In this document: positions 35,294-44,740 of the stretch, one piece after another
Numbering within the stretch: position 1 is the first letter of the stretch
Layout: each line of letters opens with the position of its first letter
Source: Peribacillus frigoritolerans
GTDB taxonomy: Bacteria; Bacillota; Bacilli; Bacillales; DSM-1321
Length of the DNA stretch: 64,000 nucleotides
Direction of reading: 5' to 3'
Assembly: GCF_001636405.1 (NCBI RefSeq)
Contig: NZ_KV440950.1
Span: 2,751,712-2,815,711 of the forward strand
Notes under the pieces: model-generated
Database searches by the model: none
Seen by the model: the letters and a program-made list of their open reading frames with translations, nothing else
Told to the model about the DNA's origin: nothing
Translations under genes and position numbers: made by a program

Positions 35294-37009
35294 ATGATTC
35301 GACGTTTTGCTTCATATTATCTGCCGCATAAGCGGTTATTCATTATTGATTTCTTCAGTGCAGTGGTCGTGGCTGTACTTGAGCTTGCATTTCCGCTAGC
35401 TGTTCAGTGGTTTATTGATACACTGCTGCCTGGCGACGATTGGTCTGCCATTGTTTCGGTAAGTGCCGGTTTGTTCCTGCTTTATATCATTAGTACCTTC
35501 TTACAGTTCATCGTAGGGTACTGGGGTCACAAATTGGGTATAAATATCGAGACTGATATGCGTGAGGAATTATTTGAGCATGTGCAGAAACAATCTTTTC
35601 GTTTTTTTGATAACACGAAAACCGGCCATGTCATGAGCCGCATAACCAATGATCTGTTCGATATTGGTGAACTTGCTCACCATGGTCCCGAAGATTTATT
35701 CATTGCCTTCATGACTTTTATAGGTGCATTTTGGATTATGTTGACAATCAACGTGAAACTGGCACTCGTATCGGTTTGTATTTTACCGTTTCTTGTGTTA
35801 TTGATTGTCATAAGTAATTTAAAGATGAATAAAGCTTGGAAGAAAATGTATACAGAGGTTGCGGATGTAAATGCCCGTGTGGAAGATAGCGTCTCAGGAG
35901 TGAGGGTTGTACAATCCTTTACGAATGAAACATATGAAATGAAAAGATTTGCTACTAATAATCGCAGATTCCGTAAAGCGAAACTACTAGGTTATAAGGT
36001 TATGTCCTTTAGCTTATCAGGCATTTACATGATGACGAGGTTCATGACCCTTGCCGTATTGGTGATTGGAGCTTGGCTGACTTTTCATGGGCAGCTATCT
36101 TATGGGGAACTGGTTGCATTCGTCTTATATGTTAACGTATTATTTAAGCCGATTGACAAAATCAGTGCGTTGATGGAACTCTATCCAAAAGGGATGGCCG
36201 GCTTTAAGCGTTTTACGGAACTACTGGATGTCGCGCCTGATGTAGTGGATAAAAAGGATGCAATTGAGATGACCACCCTATTAGGGGATATTTCCTTTAA
36301 AGATGTTTCTTTTAACTATGAAGACAAAAAGCCGGTTTTAAAAGGAATTGATCTAACAATTAAAGCTGGTGAAACCATCGCTTTTGTCGGGCCTTCAGGA
36401 GCTGGGAAAACGACTATATGTTCATTGATTCCACGTTTTTATGATGTTAAGGCCGGTTCAATATCCATTGATGGAATTGATATTCGGGAAATGACGAAAA
36501 AGTCATTGCGCTCACAAATTGGCATAGTCCAGCAAGATGTATTCCTTTTCACAGGAACTGTAAAAGAGAACATTGCGTACGGAATGCTTGGAGCATCAGA
36601 TGAACAAATTCAGGAAGCTGCAAGGAAAGCCCATTTGGAGACTTTCATTGAAGGACTTCCAGAAGGCTATGAAACTCAAATAGGTGAACGAGGCTTGAAA
36701 TTATCGGGTGGACAAAAACAACGAATTGCAATAGCGAGGATGTTTTTGAAGAATCCGCCAATATTAATTCTCGATGAGGCAACCTCTGCACTCGATACGG
36801 AGACGGAAAGAATAATCCAGCAGGCTCTTACGGAACTAGCTGAAAACAGAACTACGTTAATCATCGCACACCGATTAGCAACCATTCGTAACGCTGACAA
36901 GATCGTGGTTGTTACGGAAGAAGGAATTGCAGAAGAAGGCGGTCACGATGACTTACTTAAGCAGGGGGGCATTTTTGCCAATCTGCATCAATTACAATTC
37001 CAAAAATGA
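35294..37009 (+). CDS. ywjA: ABC exporter, fused permease and ATPase, YwjA-like
   Basis: A 571-residue half-transporter: six membrane helices (residues 1-300), then a nucleotide-binding domain. Walker A GPSGAGKTT, Q-loop QQDVFLF, signature LSGGQKQR, Walker B ILILDEATSALD and the switch His in IAHRLAT are all present. It is strongly similar to B. subtilis YwjA, including GINIETDMR and LAHHGPEDLFIA. It likely works as a homodimer exporting lipid or drug-like compounds. ATG 35294 lies nine bases after AAGGAG; in-frame starts further upstream lack one. Confidence 0.9.
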   Translation: MIRRFASYYLPHKRLFIIDFFSAVVVAVLELAFPLAVQWFIDTLLPGDDWSAIVSVSAGLFLLYIISTFLQFIVGYWGHKLGINIETDMREELFEHVQKQSFRFFDNTKTGHVMSRITNDLFDIGELAHHGPEDLFIAFMTFIGAFWIMLTINVKLALVSVCILPFLVLLIVISNLKMNKAWKKMYTEVADVNARVEDSVSGVRVVQSFTNETYEMKRFATNNRRFRKAKLLGYKVMSFSLSGIYMMTRFMTLAVLVIGAWLTFHGQLSYGELVAFVLYVNVLFKPIDKISALMELYPKGMAGFKRFTELLDVAPDVVDKKDAIEMTTLLGDISFKDVSFNYEDKKPVLKGIDLTIKAGETIAFVGPSGAGKTTICSLIPRFYDVKAGSISIDGIDIREMTKKSLRSQIGIVQQDVFLFTGTVKENIAYGMLGASDEQIQEAARKAHLETFIEGLPEGYETQIGERGLKLSGGQKQRIAIARMFLKNPPILILDEATSALDTETERIIQQALTELAENRTTLIIAHRLATIRNADKIVVVTEEGIAEEGGHDDLLKQGGIFANLHQLQFQK

Positions 37010-37010
37010 T

Positions 37011-37047
37011 AAAAAGCTATATGTCCCACGAGGACATATAGCTTTTT
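37011..37047 (+). terminator. Terminator of the ABC exporter
   Basis: A 16-bp perfect stem (AAAAAGCTATATGTCC / GGACATATAGCTTTTT). Confidence 0.93.
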
Positions 37048-37318
37048 TAATAGAATGGAGTGCAATTCAATTCATAATGATTTCGTATAACCATAATGTC
37101 TAATTTTCAATAAGGAATCAAACATATTCCTATACATCTTAAGGAATAAAAGTCTTATGACAGATCTAGGTTGAGCTGGAATGGTGGCTTTTTAGTCGTT
37201 TATTCGTTCAAATTGAGGCGAAATCTAATAGGTTAGCCTATAACAATAGAATTGGCTGTGCATACAATAAGGGTAGACGGTGTGACCATAAACCAGAAAA
37301 GATTAAGGAGTGTAAATC

Positions 37319-38410
37319 GTGAAAGTAATGACTATTTTAGGGACTCGACCTGAAATTATCAGATTAAGTCTAATCATAAAGAAACTGGATCAATATGCCG
37401 ATTCACATATTCTAGTGCACACTGGACAAAATTTCACCTCATCCTTAAGTGAAATATTCTTCCAACAGCTAAAGGTACGAACCCCTGATTATGTCTTGCT
37501 GAATCAACAGCAAACCCTCGGCGAACAGTTAGCAGCCATATTTAGTAAATTAGAGACCATTCTTTTAAATGAAAAGCCCGACAAAGTATTAGTGTTGGGG
37601 GATACAAACTCCGGACTCAGCTCAATCTTGGCAGAAAGAATGGGCATACCAGTCATTCATATGGAAGCAGGGAACCGTTGTTTTGATTTGGAAGTGCCTG
37701 AAGAAAAAAATCGTCGTATTATTGATGCTGTTTCAAGCTTTAATTTACCTTATACTCCTCAAAGTAAAGAGAATCTTTTGAATGAAGGTATCCCGAGTAA
37801 AAGAATATACTTATCGGGAAATCCAATTTACGAGGTCTTGAACCATTACGACAAGGAGATTGAGCAAAGTGTAATTTTGGATAAATTGAATCTGGATAAA
37901 GAGGATTATTTCCTCGTTACAGCCCATCGTGCTGAAAATGTTGACCATGAAGACCGATTGCTGGAAATTATGAAAGGCATTAATTTAGTTTCCGAAGCCT
38001 ATCAAAAAAGAATCATATGCAGTTTACATCCCCGGACAAAATCACGTATTGAACTCAGTCCCAAATTAGAAGTGCATCCATTAATTGAATTTCATGAGCC
38101 ATTTGGTTTCTTTGATTTCGTAAAGCTTGAAAAAAATGCATTTTGTGTGCTGACCGATAGTGGAACCGTCCAAGAGGAATGCTGTTTGTTCCATGTTCCG
38201 ACCGTTACGATACGAAAAACAACGGAAAGGCCAGAAACCATTGAGTCGGGCAGCAATATTTTATCAGGAATTGACGCTAAACAAATCGTCAATTGTGTGA
38301 AGGTTATGGTTAACCAGCAAAAAGACTGGACTTTTCCAGTAGGCTACGACCATAAAAACGTTTCAGATAAAGTGCTAAAAATAATACTGGGAGGCCATGA
38401 AATTGATTAA
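37319..38410 (+). CDS. UDP-N-acetylglucosamine 2-epimerase family (WecB/CapG/FnlC-like)
   Basis: A 363-residue non-hydrolysing UDP-HexNAc 2-epimerase fold. MTILGTRPEIIRLS opens the protein; VLGDTNSGLSSILAERMGIPVIHMEAGNRC, TAHRAENVD, LTDSGTVQEECCLFHVPTVTIRKTTERPET are the conserved blocks. Because it is coupled to a CapE/FnlA-like and an RmlD-like gene, the likely reaction is the 2-epimerisation that ends the UDP-N-acetyl-L-fucosamine (or quinovosamine) pathway, rather than UDP-ManNAc formation. GTG start behind AAGGAG; overlaps the next gene by 14 bp. Confidence 0.85.
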   Translation: MKVMTILGTRPEIIRLSLIIKKLDQYADSHILVHTGQNFTSSLSEIFFQQLKVRTPDYVLLNQQQTLGEQLAAIFSKLETILLNEKPDKVLVLGDTNSGLSSILAERMGIPVIHMEAGNRCFDLEVPEEKNRRIIDAVSSFNLPYTPQSKENLLNEGIPSKRIYLSGNPIYEVLNHYDKEIEQSVILDKLNLDKEDYFLVTAHRAENVDHEDRLLEIMKGINLVSEAYQKRIICSLHPRTKSRIELSPKLEVHPLIEFHEPFGFFDFVKLEKNAFCVLTDSGTVQEECCLFHVPTVTIRKTTERPETIESGSNILSGIDAKQIVNCVKVMVNQQKDWTFPVGYDHKNVSDKVLKIILGGHEID

Positions 38411-39389
38411 GAATCGAACCATCTTGGTAACAGGCGGTACAGGCTCATGGGGATATGAATTGGTTAAGCAGCTATTGGATTTTGAACCGCGTGAAATACG
38501 GATTTTTTCAAGAAATGAGTGCAATCAATTTACAATGAAGCAAGAATTTGATAACAACCCGAAACTGCATTTCATAATCGGTGATGTAAAAGAGAAAGAA
38601 GTATTAATGGAAGCATGCCAAGGTGTTGATTATATTTTTCATTTGGCTGCATTAAAACATGTGCCTGTTTGTGAAGATCAACCTATCGAAGCTCTAAAGA
38701 CGAACGTAATTGGAACACAGAATGTCATAGAAGCTGCCATAAGCTGTAATGTTCATTCAGTTGTGAACATTTCTACAGACAAAGCTTCAAATCCATCCAA
38801 TTTTTATGGCCTTTCAAAGGCGATGGCAGAAAGATTGATTATCCATGCCAATACATTAAACACGAATACAAGATTCGTATGCATCCGAGGTGGGAATGTT
38901 TTAGGAACAAATGGAAGCGTCATCCATGTATTTAAAAAGCAGATTAAAGAAAAAGGGAAAATCGGCATAACCGACTTGAACATGACGAGATTCTTTTTAA
39001 CCATTGAAGAAGCAATTAAATTGGTATTTAAGGCAACCTTTGAAAGCATTGGCGGAGAAATATTCGTAATGAAAATGCCATCCTGTAAAATTATTGATCT
39101 TGCTCAAGTATTGATTGATTCTTCTGATGTGGAAAATGTTGAAGTGGATATTCTAGGAATAAGACCAGGAGAAAAACTCCATGAGATCCTGCTTTCAGAA
39201 TATGAAAGCACAACGACGATTGCCTATGACGATGAATATTATGTAATACTTCCAGCCATTCATATAGATGGTATAAAAGAACATTACTCTAAATACCAGC
39301 CGGTTAGTTTAGAAGACTATAATTCTGGCACAGGACTAATGGATAAAGCCCAGATTGAGGAAATGTTAAAGAAAGGGGGCTTCATTTAA
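38397..39389 (+). CDS. UDP-GlcNAc 4,6-dehydratase-like polysaccharide biosynthesis protein (CapE/FnlA-like)
   Basis: A 330-residue extended SDR: TGGTGSWGYEL near the N-terminus, HLAALKHVPVCEDQP, NISTDKA and NFYGLSK around the catalytic Tyr/Lys, and GIRPGEKLHE. The HLAALKHVP and GEKLHE motifs are specific to the polysaccharide-biosynthesis (CapE, FlaA1, FnlA) dehydratases, which make 4-keto-6-deoxy sugars from UDP-GlcNAc. ATG at 38397 is only two bases from GGAGG; an in-frame TTG two codons later is an alternative start. Confidence 0.87.
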   Translation: MKLIKNRTILVTGGTGSWGYELVKQLLDFEPREIRIFSRNECNQFTMKQEFDNNPKLHFIIGDVKEKEVLMEACQGVDYIFHLAALKHVPVCEDQPIEALKTNVIGTQNVIEAAISCNVHSVVNISTDKASNPSNFYGLSKAMAERLIIHANTLNTNTRFVCIRGGNVLGTNGSVIHVFKKQIKEKGKIGITDLNMTRFFLTIEEAIKLVFKATFESIGGEIFVMKMPSCKIIDLAQVLIDSSDVENVEVDILGIRPGEKLHEILLSEYESTTTIAYDDEYYVILPAIHIDGIKEHYSKYQPVSLEDYNSGTGLMDKAQIEEMLKKGGFI

Positions 39390-39390
39390 C

Positions 39391-40242
39391 ATGAAGGTAC
39401 TAGTCCTTGGTGGACAAGGGATGGCAGGTCATGTAATAAAGGAGTATTTCACACAGGACCCGAAGTATCGGGTGACCTATACGTCAAGGGATCCGAATGA
39501 TAAAAAGAGTTTATATCTGGATGTAACCGATTTAACGAGTCTAGAGGAAATCATGGATAAAATTAAACCTGACATTACGATAAATTGTATCGGCATTTTA
39601 AATGATCATGCAAGTGATAATACGAAACTCGCTTTTCAGGTTAATAGTGTCTTTCCCCATCAGCTTGTTAAATTGACCGAACGCAATAATGGAAAATTGA
39701 TTCATATCAGTACAGATTGTGTATTTTCAGGTGCAAAAGGTGATTATACTGAGGATGATGTCCCCGACAGTTATTCAATTTATGGCCAATCAAAACATTT
39801 GGGAGAAATCATTAGTGAAAAACATTTGACTATACGGACCTCCATAATAGGCCCGGAGCTAAAAGAAAATGGAATTGGTTTATTTCTTTGGTTCATGAAG
39901 CAAAAGGGAGAAATAAAAGGATACGAAAAAGTGTTATGGAATGGTGTAACGACTCTCGAACTGGCTAAGGCACTAGACACGATGATTCAAAAGAACATTA
40001 CTGGGTTATATCATCTGGGTGCAGATGAAAAGATTTCTAAAGCGGCTTTATTGAAATTGATTTCTGAAATCTTTGAAAAAAATGATGTGGAAATCATTCC
40101 GGATTCAAATATAGTTCTGGATCGAACCATAAAGAATAAAAGGTCCGATTTTAAATACCAAGTTCCAACTTATGAAAAGATGTTAGTAGATTTAAGAGAG
40201 TGGATGAAATCAAGTAACAAACGGACCAACTGGTTAATTTAA
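39391..40242 (+). CDS. RmlD-like NDP-4-keto-6-deoxysugar reductase (CapF/FnlB role)
   Basis: A 283-residue extended SDR of the dTDP-4-dehydrorhamnose reductase type. LVLGGQGMAGHVI is the nucleotide-binding start, INCIGIL and HISTDCVFSGAKGDYTEDD the middle, SIYGQSKHLGE the catalytic Tyr/Lys. Third gene of the operon, starting two bases after the previous stop. It would reduce the 4-keto sugar from the CapE-like step before the 2-epimerase acts. That assignment is from context and fold. Confidence 0.82.
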   Translation: MKVLVLGGQGMAGHVIKEYFTQDPKYRVTYTSRDPNDKKSLYLDVTDLTSLEEIMDKIKPDITINCIGILNDHASDNTKLAFQVNSVFPHQLVKLTERNNGKLIHISTDCVFSGAKGDYTEDDVPDSYSIYGQSKHLGEIISEKHLTIRTSIIGPELKENGIGLFLWFMKQKGEIKGYEKVLWNGVTTLELAKALDTMIQKNITGLYHLGADEKISKAALLKLISEIFEKNDVEIIPDSNIVLDRTIKNKRSDFKYQVPTYEKMLVDLREWMKSSNKRTNWLI

Positions 40243-40825
40243 GATTAACCAACTTTATAAGACTGAAAAGGCTTAACCGGAAGAACCGAATCACAAAATA
40301 AATAATGTCGAGAATCTTTTGTTTTATTATCATTGGCGGCTTTCTTTTAGGATGAAAGCCTGAAACTCAACCAATATTAATGGTCGTTAAAAAATCTTAT
40401 GACCATTAGTATATTACATATATTAATTATCAAGTGAATCAATAAATTACCTTACTTTAGGATGGATTAAATTAAAAGTGTATTCATCGTTCCGGGGGAA
40501 CTTAGAAATACAGGTAAGAAAGATAATTACGAGAATAACAACATCGGGATAATTAAATATCGAATAAGGATCTGTCGGAAATATCATTAATAAACATGTA
40601 ATCCTATTAACCAATGGATTTTTCTAAAGCTAAACCGTGTTCAGTATTTAATGGGTAATGACTAGATTCGTTCTATCACCCAAAAGAAAAGGTGATCCAA
40701 TTGGATTATTCGAAACGTGACTTCCCACTAACGAATAATGTGGAAAAGGTAGTAGGTTGATATTACGTACACGTTAATAGCATTCTATGAAAACAGTACT
40801 GTATTCATTATCACGTTTTATTTCA

Positions 40826-40913
40826 CAAAAGCACTTCGAGGGCTTAGTCCTTCATGCTGATTTTGGCACTCAATATACAGGCTGTGAATGTACTTTGTCT
40901 TTATTAAAGTAGG
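40826..40913 (+). pseudogene. IS3-family transposase relic (OrfB integrase-core fragment)
   Basis: The frame reads QKHFEGLVLHADFGTQYTGC and then ends after 28 codons. LHADFGTQYT corresponds to the catalytic LHSDxGxQYT of the IS3 transposase DDE domain. No flanking frame continues it, so it is a decayed fragment. Confidence 0.5.
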
Positions 40914-41015
40914 AAGAAGTCTACCAAGTATAATATCTTGACTTTTTATATACCAATATTAGCGGTGCATTAAATAAATTCATGACAAATTTTCATGTTC
41001 ACCGGATGGAATAGT

Positions 41016-41052
41016 AGAAAAAACCGCTTCCTAGTAATTAGAAACGGCTTAA
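41016..41052 (-). terminator. Possible terminator of the epimerase transcript
   Basis: Stem AAGCCGTTTC / GAAGCGGTTT (imperfect), followed on the minus strand by TTTTTTCT. It lies 250 bp past the epimerase stop. Confidence 0.45.
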
Positions 41053-41296
41053 ACATATCGCGCTTTACTTTGTTTTTCAATTAGAATAAAGGTTATGAAT
41101 TGTAAATTATTGACTTTTTCAACTGGGTGGTCACTATAAACCCATTTCAAGTTACCAGTGCATCGATCAAATTAATTTAAATAGTTTCCGTAAAGATCGT
41201 TTCATCATAAGCTGGAGAATGAAATAACAACATACCTAGACTATATCTTTTTGAAAATTAAGGCTTAATAAGAGAGTCTGGAAAAAGAAAAGATCC

Positions 41297-42214
41297 TTAT
41301 TGGAATTCTTTCTTAAAAGAATAGGTTTCGGTTAGCCCTTGGAAAATATCTGTCTTTGGATACCAATTAAGCGATTGCCGTGCTTTCCTGTTATCAAGGC
41401 AGCTGTGCTTGATATCTCCTGTTCTTTCGGCTGAATGGACTGTTTTCACTTTGGAGCCATGAATTTGTGTGAGCATTTTCAATAGTTGATTTACTGACGT
41501 TTTCTGTGAAGTGCTGACCTGGATTGTTTCATGATTTCCACGATTCACTGAGGCAATGTTAGCATGTACTATATCTTTCACATATATAAAATCACGAGTT
41601 TGTTCACCGTCACCGTGAATGCTTAAAGGCATTCCTTTTTTGAGTTTTTCTAAAAAGACTGCGACGACTCCACCTTCTCCTTTAGCTGTTTGTCTAGGCC
41701 CATAAACGTTGCCATAGCGGAGAATCGTATAAGGGAGTCCATATAGCTGATGGAATAAACGGATATATGATTCGGCTGTTAATTTTGATAAGCCGTAATA
41801 AGAAATAGGGCTTGTCAGGTCTTCTTCAGAAATCAAGTCTTTCTGTAAATTACCATAAACCCCGGAGGTAGAAGAAAAAATCACCTTTCTTACAGAAGCT
41901 TCATGACACGCCTCTAGGATATTTACCGTTCCATTAATATTTACATTAGCATCATATTGGGGTTCATGAATTGATCTTCCCACATCAGCCTGAGCAGCCA
42001 AATGGAATACAACATCTGGCTTTTCTCCAACAATAATTTTTTTAGCTTCCGCACTGCATATATCTTCAGTATGGATTATTGCATGTGGATGTACATAGTC
42101 TCTTTGTCCAGATATCATGTTATCTAATACATGTACCTCTGCACCATTGGAGATAAGTTCCTCAACGAGATGGGAACCAATAAATCCTGCCCCTCCAGTC
42201 ACAATAGCCTTCAT
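41297..42214 (-). CDS. NAD-dependent epimerase/dehydratase (UDP-sugar 4-epimerase type)
   Basis: A 305-residue extended SDR. TGGAGFIGSHLVEEL binds NAD; HLAAQADVGRSI, SSTSGVYG, and YYGLSK (catalytic Tyr/Lys) follow; RYGNVYGPRQ, GEQTRDFIYVKDI are typical of UDP-glucose or UDP-GlcNAc 4-epimerases. Which sugar it acts on is not decidable. AAGGAG is eight bases upstream of ATG 42214. It lies downstream of a GT4 gene on the same strand. Confidence 0.85.
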   Translation of the reverse strand: MKAIVTGGAGFIGSHLVEELISNGAEVHVLDNMISGQRDYVHPHAIIHTEDICSAEAKKIIVGEKPDVVFHLAAQADVGRSIHEPQYDANVNINGTVNILEACHEASVRKVIFSSTSGVYGNLQKDLISEEDLTSPISYYGLSKLTAESYIRLFHQLYGLPYTILRYGNVYGPRQTAKGEGGVVAVFLEKLKKGMPLSIHGDGEQTRDFIYVKDIVHANIASVNRGNHETIQVSTSQKTSVNQLLKMLTQIHGSKVKTVHSAERTGDIKHSCLDNRKARQSLNWYPKTDIFQGLTETYSFKKEFQ

Positions 42215-42308
42215 ACATCATACTCCTTTATATATTTTTAGTATTGTATGTTAGCTAATAATAAGGGTTTAAGACAGATACCTAGTATTCTATAAAAAAT
42301 GGATAAAG

Positions 42309-42346
42309 AAAGATGCTGACGAAAAGGAAAGGGTTCAGTATCTTCT
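42309..42346 (-). terminator. Possible terminator between GT4 and epimerase genes
   Basis: Stem AAAGATGCTGA / TCAGTATCTTT-like with G-U pairs and a T-rich minus-strand tail. Confidence 0.45.
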
Positions 42347-42352
42347 TTGTAG

Positions 42353-43585
42353 TCATAAACTATTTTTCTTTTTTGAAATTGCTCTTTCATATGCACCTAG
42401 CACATTTTGAACAGCTTTATCAGGTGACCAATGTTCCAGACCCCATTTTTGGGCATTGGCTCCTAGCCTGCACCTATATTGATCATGTTCTAGTAAATAA
42501 TTAATATTGATGCATAACATTTGTGCATCCCCTGCAGGTGTCAATACGCCTGTTACTCCATGTTCAATGATTTCAGGTACTCCCCCCACGTCACTGGCAA
42601 TTACGGCCTTTCCAGCAATTTGTGCTTCTATTACAGACAAAGGCTGATTTTCCATCAATGTTGGAAGAACGAAAATATCCGAAATGGATAACAAATAAGG
42701 AATATCATCCCGTCTCCCCATAAAGGCCACGTTACTTTCCAAGCCCATGGCCTTGCTTTTATTTTTTAAATCCATTTCCTTGGGACCGTGCCCAACTATC
42801 CAACAAACCCAATCATTTCTAGTTTTTTTTAATTCCGAGAGTGCGCCTATTAAATGATGCACCCCTTTAAACTCATTCAGGCGTCCTGTATAAATAATCA
42901 CTTTCTTATCGGCTGGGCGTTGAATCTCGGTTTTCTCTTCCACTCGTTTCAGGAAGGATTCGGTATCATATCCATAATGAAAAACGCTAAGTTGTTCTTT
43001 CGGCACTTTAAATTCATCCGTTAAAATATTTCTCATCCATTCATTGGCTACAATTGTACAGTCAGCCGAGGTCGCACCTTCATATTCATATTGGTTAAAA
43101 TAATCACATCCTAGTTTTGTGAAGCTTTTCTTTAGCGTTTTGGAACTGTAGTACGCGCTCTTGAGCTCGTGAGCCACACAACCATGGAGGGTAGCGACTA
43201 GAGCGGTTTTTTCGGATCTGATTCGGTTAATGCAGACCGTTGAAAATATATCCTGTGTATGAATGACATCATATGGTTCCAAACCTAGATAATTAGCTCC
43301 TAACTGAAAGAAATTACACCGTGATTCATAATAATGGATCACTGGATCCTTATCAATGGGTAAATAATTTTGGTCCATCAATATCGAGATATTTTTTGGC
43401 AGCAGCGCATCCCTATATATCTTTCGATTTTCATTAATGATGTGAACAAATTCATGGTTCTCACCAAAGCTTAGGAAATCGACCTCATGTCCTAGAGTTT
43501 CAAGCTTATCTTTTAATTGCTGCATATAGTTCCATACCCCACCGACATGTGGAGTCTCCCAAAACGTGGCAAGCAGTATTTTCAT
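42353..43585 (-). CDS. Glycosyltransferase family 4 protein
   Basis: A 410-residue retaining GT-B glycosyltransferase. The N-terminal domain has the acceptor-side loop GGVWNYMQQL. The C-terminal domain has IYTGRLNEFKGVHHLI and the donor-binding EX7E motif in ENQPLSVIEAQ, followed by AGKAVIASDVGGVPEII. It is cytoplasmic and would add a sugar to a lipid-linked or protein-linked acceptor. It is a paralogue of the gene at 58880-60112. ATG at 43585 behind AGGAGA. Confidence 0.87.
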   Translation of the reverse strand: MKILLATFWETPHVGGVWNYMQQLKDKLETLGHEVDFLSFGENHEFVHIINENRKIYRDALLPKNISILMDQNYLPIDKDPVIHYYESRCNFFQLGANYLGLEPYDVIHTQDIFSTVCINRIRSEKTALVATLHGCVAHELKSAYYSSKTLKKSFTKLGCDYFNQYEYEGATSADCTIVANEWMRNILTDEFKVPKEQLSVFHYGYDTESFLKRVEEKTEIQRPADKKVIIYTGRLNEFKGVHHLIGALSELKKTRNDWVCWIVGHGPKEMDLKNKSKAMGLESNVAFMGRRDDIPYLLSISDIFVLPTLMENQPLSVIEAQIAGKAVIASDVGGVPEIIEHGVTGVLTPAGDAQMLCININYLLEHDQYRCRLGANAQKWGLEHWSPDKAVQNVLGAYERAISKKKNSL

Positions 43586-43871
43586 GAAAATATCTCCTGT
43601 CAGTTAGTACTTTGAAGTTCATCATTTCCATATTCTTTTTTTATGAATATTCAGGAAATAAACTTGTGTTATAGACGGATGCCTTCTTAGCATAATATTC
43701 TTGATACCGAATATTTTCAAATGAAGAAAAGAACTAAAAAAGAGTGACTGGTAAGAAATTCATGTTTGTTCTGCAAGTATCATAATGATAAAAACGGGTA
43801 TATCCCTGGAAATCTTTTATTCTCACTTTGTAAGTGATTGAAAAGGATATGTATTTTTAAAACTAAAAAGT

Positions 43872-43918
43872 ACAAAAAAATAGCGAGCTCCTGTAAAATA
43901 CAGATACGCGCTCGCTAT
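43872..43918 (-). terminator. Terminator of the 44002 gene
   Basis: Stem ATAGCGAGC / GCTCGCTAT followed on the minus strand by TTTTTTT. Confidence 0.75.
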
Positions 43919-44001
43919 ATAGTTGTTTGATATTGCTCTCATAAAAGAGGAAGACATCTTAGGTGAATGTTCCGGTTGATGATCCTTAACCTTTGGCATT
44001 A

Positions 44002-44448
44002 TTAGTCGGAATATGCAGCAGCGTTAAAACTTTCAGGGCCAGTACGAGTTGGTGCAACTGGCACCCCGCCAGGTATACTGACAAACGCTTCATAAGCCAA
44101 AAGTCCTGTTGGGGGGTTAGGTGGTAAATAGTCAGCACCGGTTACAGTGATTATATTTCTAGAAGCAACTAATAAGGCGCCTGCAGCTGGTGCTGTTTCT
44201 GTAGCTGAATAAACAAGGACACGCCCTGGTCCTTGGCCTCTGTAAATTTCGATGAGGACGGGGACTAATACAGCAGCTAAAGAACTAATGGCAACTGTTG
44301 CAGTGAATTGAACACGAAGGTTAGGTCCAGCACCTGATGTGACTAGGCCAAGTGTTCCAAAACGCGCGGGAGTTGAGGAAAGTGGAATTGCAATCTGCCC
44401 ACTCTGACTTATGTTCTGCGAAATCCTAGCGTCTAAAAATCTTCCCAT
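44002..44448 (-). CDS. Uncharacterised beta-rich structural-type protein
   Basis: A 148-residue protein rich in Ala, Val, Ser, Thr and Gly, with no signal peptide and few charges: FLDARISQNISQSGQIAIPL at the start, alternating hydrophobic strands in the middle, and Pro-rich YLPPNPPTGLLAYE. The composition suggests a beta-sandwich surface or spore-coat building block. I do not recognise a family. ATG 44448 follows GAGGTG; a GTG three codons upstream overlaps that site. A CATACAATA motif at 44501-44509 (minus strand) resembles a sigma-K -10 element, but no -35 is evident. Confidence 0.6.
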   Translation of the reverse strand: MGRFLDARISQNISQSGQIAIPLSSTPARFGTLGLVTSGAGPNLRVQFTATVAISSLAAVLVPVLIEIYRGQGPGRVLVYSATETAPAAGALLVASRNIITVTGADYLPPNPPTGLLAYEAFVSIPGGVPVAPTRTGPESFNAAAYSD

Positions 44449-44740
44449 AATTAACACCTCTTATCTAATGGTATACCTCCAATATATTAATGTTTTATAT
44501 TATTGTATGGACAAGTTATCCATTTTCCGAAAAATATAATTATTTTTTTTCGAATCACATAAAGCATAGAGTGTATTACCTAAATTCCTCTATGGAGTTG
44601 TATCGCCTCATTTACACTTCAAAATTATTAGAAGCATGCACGAAAAGGGCGTTCTCAGAAATAGGTGGAACCTGCCTATCAGAATCCGCTTAAACTTGTC
44701 CTAACTGTTCTAAGGTTCTTATTAGCTAGGAAAAAGCTTC

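Larger units (their letters stand above)
40243..41296. other. Gene-poor region, 1054 bp, with IS3 relic
   Basis: AT-rich, with many stops in every frame. The only recognisable content is a short transposase relic (40826-40913) and a hairpin at 41016-41052. It separates the sugar operon from the minus-strand epimerase. Confidence 0.5.

Noticed and set aside
40243..40800. Further glycan gene fragments between the sugar operon and the IS3 relic
   Set aside because: No frame gives a recognisable motif; stops are too dense for any claim.
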